A stretch of 64,000 bases of DNA, from NCBI GenBank assembly GCA_013824715.1, contig PNOH01000010.1, positions 1 through 64,000 on the forward strand, given 5' to 3'. Both the position numbers and the translations under genes were made by a program. Of the stretch, positions 60,251 through 64,000 are shown piece by piece. The notes under the pieces are model-generated. The model saw only the letters and a program-made list of their open reading frames with translations, made no database searches and was not told where the DNA came from. The DNA comes from Odoribacter sp. (lineage in GTDB: Bacteria > Bacteroidota > Bacteroidia > Bacteroidales > Prolixibacteraceae). Position 1 is the stretch's first letter. The number at the start of each line of letters is the position of its first letter.

Positions 60251-61096
60251 TCAGTCAATCTGTGTCAGTTCAAAAAATCTGTCCTGAATAAAACGGGTAA
60301 CCGGTCCAGGTTTGCCATCGCTGATTAATATTCCATCGATATTTACCACTGGGGTAATCTCACTGCCAGTTCCAACAATCATCATTTCGTCCATTCCATT
60401 CAGTTCCGAAGCTTTAATTCCTTCTTCGATTACCCTGATTCCGTTTTCCCGACAAATTTCCATTACCACTTTTTTGGTGATTCCAGGCAGTATCAGGTTC
60501 GAGTCAGGATGCGTAAATAAGATTCCATCCTTCACACCGATTACATTGGAATGGGAGGCTTCGGTCGCGATACCATTCCGGATAAAGATGGTTTCTTCGG
60601 CATTATTTTCGGCAGCTTTTTGCGCAAACAAAACATTGGGCAGCAAGGCGATGGATTTGATATCGCAACGCAACCAGCGAATATCTTCGGCAGTTATTAC
60701 TTTGACCCCATTTTCGATTTGCTCTTGCTTAGTTGAAAAAGGAAAGGCTGACGCATAAACCGTTGGCTGGATATTTTCAGGAAAACGATGGATTCGCGTG
60801 TGGCTTCCACGGGTAATTTGCAAATAAATTCCTGCCTCCTGATCGGTTAATTCATTCCTTTCCAAAAGCTTCAGGAAAATGGCTTCAAACTGTTCAAAAT
60901 CCTCCAGATTAATCCGGACTTCACGAAGGCTTCTTTTTAGCCGGTTAAGGTGATCGTTGAACCGGAATGGTTTGCCCCGGTAATATTTAACTACTTCGTA
61001 AACGCCATCGGCAAAATTAAAACCCCTGTCTTCAGGAGAAATGAAAGCCATATTGACGGGCAAAAGACTTCCGTTCAAATAAACGATCTTCTCCAT
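60251..61096 (-). CDS. Class IV aminotransferase, D-amino-acid type
   Basis: 281 residues. The start (YLNGSLLPVNMAFISPEDRG), the PLP Lys in RWLRCDIKSIALLPNVLFAQ and ETIFIRNGIATEASHSNVIG match D-amino-acid aminotransferases and branched-chain relatives of class IV. Needed for D-Ala/D-Glu pools if it is DAT, but substrate cannot be read off the sequence. The secreted small protein gene lies 2 bases upstream on the same strand, so the two may be co-transcribed. Confidence 0.87.
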   Translation of the reverse strand: MEKIVYLNGSLLPVNMAFISPEDRGFNFADGVYEVVKYYRGKPFRFNDHLNRLKRSLREVRINLEDFEQFEAIFLKLLERNELTDQEAGIYLQITRGSHTRIHRFPENIQPTVYASAFPFSTKQEQIENGVKVITAEDIRWLRCDIKSIALLPNVLFAQKAAENNAEETIFIRNGIATEASHSNVIGVKDGILFTHPDSNLILPGITKKVVMEICRENGIRVIEEGIKASELNGMDEMMIVGTGSEITPVVNIDGILISDGKPGPVTRFIQDRFFELTQID

Positions 61097-61098
61097 TA

Positions 61099-61608
61099 TT
61101 AATTTGTTTTGCTGCTTTTACCTTCGATGTAAGTCATGAACTTTTCACCGTCCTGCGACATTTCAAATTTGGTATTTACCATTTGATCGTCGAGTAACGA
61201 ATAAGTCAGACGAAAAACCGGGACATTCAGGATTTTGTCGCTCTGCAAAACAATAGTTTTTGGAGCGTATGTAATCGAATAATTGATGGTGTGCCCTTCG
61301 TTGTCGAAATAAATGGCTTTTGTTGGATTGCCGGTGATATCCAGCGAAACAATCATCAGATCGTCGTGAATGGTGGCTGGACGGTTGCCGCTGGCCGGAT
61401 ATTCGGAATGTGATTTGCGGACCAGAATTTTCCCATCCAGATCGGTTTGAAACGAGAATGTTCCGCCTCCTTGTCCGGGCTGGCCACTTCCTTCGCCTTT
61501 CCACTCGCCGGTTAACCACGACCAGTTGCTCCAGGGTGAGTTTTGTTGCGCAAAACTGGATGAAACGAATGTTAGAAGGACAAACACAATGACGAGTTTT
61601 GTTTTCAT
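61099..61608 (-). CDS. Small secreted beta-rich protein
   Basis: 169 residues. A signal peptide ends SSFAQ. Mature part WSWLTGEWKGEGSGQPGQGG and YIEGKSSKTN suggests a lipocalin-like or DUF1579-like beta-barrel, sometimes linked to ligand or haem binding. Its stop lies 2 bases from the start of the class IV aminotransferase gene. Function unknown. Confidence 0.72.
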   Translation of the reverse strand: MKTKLVIVFVLLTFVSSSFAQQNSPWSNWSWLTGEWKGEGSGQPGQGGGTFSFQTDLDGKILVRKSHSEYPASGNRPATIHDDLMIVSLDITGNPTKAIYFDNEGHTINYSITYAPKTIVLQSDKILNVPVFRLTYSLLDDQMVNTKFEMSQDGEKFMTYIEGKSSKTN

Positions 61609-61680
61609 ATCTGATGCTAGAAGTTAATTAATTGAAATCCCAAATTTAGTCTTTGTCGGCAGCTATTTATTACAACGGCT

Positions 61681-61712
61681 CCCATAGTTTCAGCTTTTGC
61701 TCAAACTATGGG
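61681..61712 (-). terminator. Possible hairpin at the end of the dehydrogenase gene
   Basis: CCCATAGTTT pairs with AAACTATGGG across a 12-base loop, overlapping the last codons of the dehydrogenase gene. There is no T-run on the minus strand, so it is a weak terminator at best. Confidence 0.4.
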
Positions 61713-62678
61713 AATGTGCTCAACTTTTATCACCACATTCCCGATCTTATGACCTTTTTCCACATATCTGGTGGCCTCTACAATCTGTTCCAGAGAATAT
61801 CGTCGGTCAATAACCGGTTTGAATTGCCCGGCTTCTAACAGTTCCTTTAGAAAGACGACATCTGCTTTGCTGATGGTCGGAATTGGGAACAACAGTTTTT
61901 TGCCACTAAGCAGTGGTGTTATCAACGCGAGTAATGGATTTTGACCCATGTAGCCGAGTTCTGTTGAAATATAGATTCCGCCTTTATTAAGTAGCGGTTT
62001 GCATTTCCCGAACGAACTTTTGCCAACCGCATCAAACACGAGGTCGAAAGTTTTATTGAATTTGGTAAAGTCTTGTTTGGTGTAGTCAATTACCTCGTTG
62101 GCTCCCAGCGATTTCACGAGTTCCATATTTTGAGTGTTGCACACTGCCGTAACTTCTGCTCCAAAATATTTGCACAATTGCACGGCTGCCGACCCGATGG
62201 CGCCGGTTGCACCGTTTATCAATACTTTGTGTCCGCTCCTGACATTGGCTGCCCGGATGTCGCACAGGGCATAGTGACCGCCTTCAGTAATGGGAGCAGC
62301 TTCTTCAAAAGTCAGGTTGGCCGGCATCGTTGTAATCGGGCCATCTTCGGCCATCACCATGTATTCGGCATGAGCGCCAAAAGTCACATCATTGTATCCA
62401 AACACCTCTTCGCCCGGCAGAAATGTCTTTACATCCTTTCCAACGGCTTCAATTTCTCCGGCAAACTCGTTGCCCAATATCTGGTTTTTAGGCCGGAATA
62501 ATCCGCTGAAGAACCGGGAGATAAAATACTCAGCGCTCCGAAATCCGCAATCGGTGCGGTTTACCGTGGTGGCGTGTACTTTTATCAGCACCTCGTTGGC
62601 TTTAGGTGTTGGTTTTGGCACCTCAACGAGTTGAAGCACTTCCGGTGGGCCGTATCGGGTATGAATGATGGCTTTCAT
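61701..62678 (-). CDS. NAD(P)-dependent alcohol dehydrogenase/quinone oxidoreductase-like protein
   Basis: 325 residues of the medium-chain reductase superfamily. GNEFAGEIEAVGKDVKTF, the nucleotide-binding LINGATGAIGSAAVQLCKYF and EVIDYTKQDFTKFNK are present. The catalytic zinc ligands of true alcohol dehydrogenases are not kept, so a quinone- or enoyl-reductase role is more likely. NADPH preference is suggested by the sequence after the second strand but is not certain. Confidence 0.85.
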   Translation of the reverse strand: MKAIIHTRYGPPEVLQLVEVPKPTPKANEVLIKVHATTVNRTDCGFRSAEYFISRFFSGLFRPKNQILGNEFAGEIEAVGKDVKTFLPGEEVFGYNDVTFGAHAEYMVMAEDGPITTMPANLTFEEAAPITEGGHYALCDIRAANVRSGHKVLINGATGAIGSAAVQLCKYFGAEVTAVCNTQNMELVKSLGANEVIDYTKQDFTKFNKTFDLVFDAVGKSSFGKCKPLLNKGGIYISTELGYMGQNPLLALITPLLSGKKLLFPIPTISKADVVFLKELLEAGQFKPVIDRRYSLEQIVEATRYVEKGHKIGNVVIKVEHIPIV

Positions 62679-62813
62679 TGAGTAGTAGCGTTTGGGTTAA
62701 ACGACGAAGAGCACAAAGGTTTCACGAATATACAAGAAGTTATTTCAAGTAAATGTATCCTTTTTTCAATATTTCCGTTTTGTCAATTGTTTTTAATTTC
62801 AAAACTATTCCAG

Positions 62814-63806
62814 ATGAAAACTCTATTTCTTGTTTTTGCTTTTCTTTCAATCGTTGAATGTTTAGCCCAAAATATTAAAACCGGCAGCAAAATCATCGTG
62901 AATGATCCTCTTATTCATCAGGTAATTCCCAAAGATGCTCAGGTTGAAATTCTGGCTGAAGGATTTGGATGGACCGAAGGGCCGCTTTGGTTACCCATCG
63001 AAAACAAACTTCTGTTTTCGGATATTCCTTCCAACTCCATTTTTGAATGGACCGAAAAAGGAGGGAAAAAGCTTTACCTGAAACCTGCTGGTTATACCGG
63101 AAAAGAAAAACGGGGAGGAGAAACCGGTTCGAATGGCTTGTTGTTGAGTCCGGATGGCGAATTAATTCTTTGCCAACACGGCGACCGGAGAGTAGCAAAA
63201 ATGAAGGCCACGATTAAAAATCCCAAAGCTGAATTTATTAGTCTGGCCGATAATTACAACGGCAGGAAATTCAACAGTCCCAACGATGCCGTTTTCCATA
63301 ATAACGGAGATTTGTATTTTACTGATCCGCCATACGGACTGGAGAAAGGTATGGACGACCCGGCTAAAGAATTGGATTTTCAGGGCGTTTATAAGCTTGA
63401 TAAAAAGGGGAAAACCACCTTGCTGACCAAAGAAATTTCCCGGCCTAATGGAATTGCCTTTTCACCCGATTGGAAGAAACTTTATGTGGGCAGTTCCGAC
63501 CCCGAAAAAGCAATCTGGATGGTTTATGATGTTTCAGGAGATGGTTTGCTGAAAAATGGAAAACTGTTTTTTGATGCCACCAGCATGACCAAAGATTTAA
63601 AAGGATTGCCCGATGGAATGAAAATTCATCCAAACGGGTGGGTATTTGCCACAGGTCCCGGTGGAGTGCTGATTTTTACTCCCGAAGGCAAGCACCTCGG
63701 CACCATTTTCACCGGCGAAGCCACCGCCAATTGCGCTTTTAACGATGAGTTTTCAGTACTGTATATCACGGCTGACCACTATTTATTGAGGATGAAGTTG
63801 AAATAA
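62814..63806 (+). CDS. Secreted SMP-30/gluconolactonase-family protein
   Basis: 330 residues from ATG 62814 (signal peptide ending near ECLAQ); the TTG upstream is rejected. Six-bladed propeller signatures: AEGFGWTEGPLWLPIENKLL, RKFNSPNDAVFHNNGDLYFT and RPNGIAFSPDWKKLYVGSSD. The metal-binding Glu (TEGP) and Asn/Asp pair (SPND, PNG) of gluconolactonases are kept. Probably hydrolyses a sugar lactone in the envelope. The Tat-exported isomerase-like gene follows 38 bases on. Confidence 0.87.
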   Translation: MKTLFLVFAFLSIVECLAQNIKTGSKIIVNDPLIHQVIPKDAQVEILAEGFGWTEGPLWLPIENKLLFSDIPSNSIFEWTEKGGKKLYLKPAGYTGKEKRGGETGSNGLLLSPDGELILCQHGDRRVAKMKATIKNPKAEFISLADNYNGRKFNSPNDAVFHNNGDLYFTDPPYGLEKGMDDPAKELDFQGVYKLDKKGKTTLLTKEISRPNGIAFSPDWKKLYVGSSDPEKAIWMVYDVSGDGLLKNGKLFFDATSMTKDLKGLPDGMKIHPNGWVFATGPGGVLIFTPEGKHLGTIFTGEATANCAFNDEFSVLYITADHYLLRMKLK

Positions 63807-63844
63807 GACTGATTGATAAAGTATAAACCAAAAAAAACTAAATC

Positions 63845-64000
63845 ATGGACCGTAGAAAATTTATTGAAACATCGGGAGCCGCTGCAGGAATCGCAGTATT
63901 GGGAAATGCAAAAACCGCATTTGCAGGAAGCCCGGAAGGTTCAAAACCCGCACAGGGAGGAAATTCAAAAATCAAACTTGGCCTCTATTCAATAAGTTAT
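63845..64000 (+). CDS. Tat-exported sugar phosphate isomerase/epimerase-like protein, 3' end beyond window
   Basis: 52 codons seen, open to the right edge. Starts MDRRKFIETSGAAAGIAVLG, a twin-arginine signal (RRKF), then a Gly/Ser-rich stretch before KIKLGLYSISY, the start of a xylose-isomerase-like TIM barrel. Many such proteins occur next to sugar-lactone or dehydrogenase genes in Bacteroidota. Only the N-terminus is visible, so the enzyme class is tentative. Confidence 0.7.
   Translation, partial: MDRRKFIETSGAAAGIAVLGNAKTAFAGSPEGSKPAQGGNSKIKLGLYSISY

Overview
The window is a 64 kb chromosomal segment of a free-living member of the Bacteroidota, most like the Bacteroidales/Marinilabiliales group. 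Evidence: a PorQ gene of the type IX secretion system; an Alternative Complex III respiratory operon; several families mostly known from this phylum (DUF5686 outer-membrane protein, BT_3928-type DoxX protein, DUF1599, DUF4143 ATPase, secreted M16 and patatin/barrel proteins); start sites without Shine-Dalgarno sequences; and repeated use of the phylum's -7 box TAnnTTTG ahead of genes. No rRNA, tRNA, CRISPR array or prophage was seen. Species cannot be named from the sequence alone.

Layout. 1-5.5 kb: a BlaI/M56 repressor-protease pair (cut by the left edge) with paired operators, a DUF2179 membrane protein, release factor 3 and a secreted glutamine-amidotransferase-like protein. 5.7-13.5 kb: an intracellular GH16-like protein with a degenerate active site, a PAS protein, a DUF5686 outer-membrane protein, ferrochelatase and a patatin-barrel protein. 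13.8-16.2 kb: yitT with a DUF4143 ATPase inserted in front of it and a duplicated scrap of the yitT 5' end left on the far side. 16.3-24.8 kb: porQ, BT_3928 protein, DUF1599 protein, divergent folP-cdaA, a nitronate monooxygenase-like protein and an M16 protease pair. 25-36 kb: HEPN/MNT pair, flippase, AlkD-like protein, Bax-inhibitor-1 protein, two paralogous acyltransferase-like proteins, rpmE2, lon and two LytTR regulators, one with Glu in place of the phospho-Asp. 36.4-44.8 kb: actABCDEF, electron transfer from quinol, without an adjacent terminal oxidase. 44.8-64 kb: M28 peptidase, RelE/ParE toxin-antitoxin pair, secreted hydrolase, secreted Memo-like protein, two unknown helical proteins ahead of a radical SAM/SPASM maturase, YjbQ, a second HEPN/MNT locus with a broken HEPN gene, a tetrapyrrole-methylase-fold methyltransferase, an MBL hydrolase, pabB with a PabC-like gene, yggS, a MATE pump, a UroD-fold methyltransferase, two further enzymes of amino acid and redox metabolism, and the start of a sugar-catabolism pair (SMP-30 lactonase and a Tat-exported isomerase-like protein).

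Functional links. folP with pabB/pabC covers part of folate synthesis; hemH supplies the haem that the multihaem ActA and ActE need; cdaA makes c-di-AMP; prfC, rpmE2 and lon are housekeeping genes.

The most unusual material is between the genes. At least five families of short, hairpin-forming repeats recur in intergenic gaps. One is a 51-bp inverted-repeat element seen at 1.8 kb and, inverted, at 37.8 kb. Another is a GTCATT/AATGAC word family at four sites, which becomes an 11-bp tandem array beside the yggS promoter. The yitT duplication around the ATPase and the BlaI-type operator that exactly fills a promoter spacer are the other main observations.
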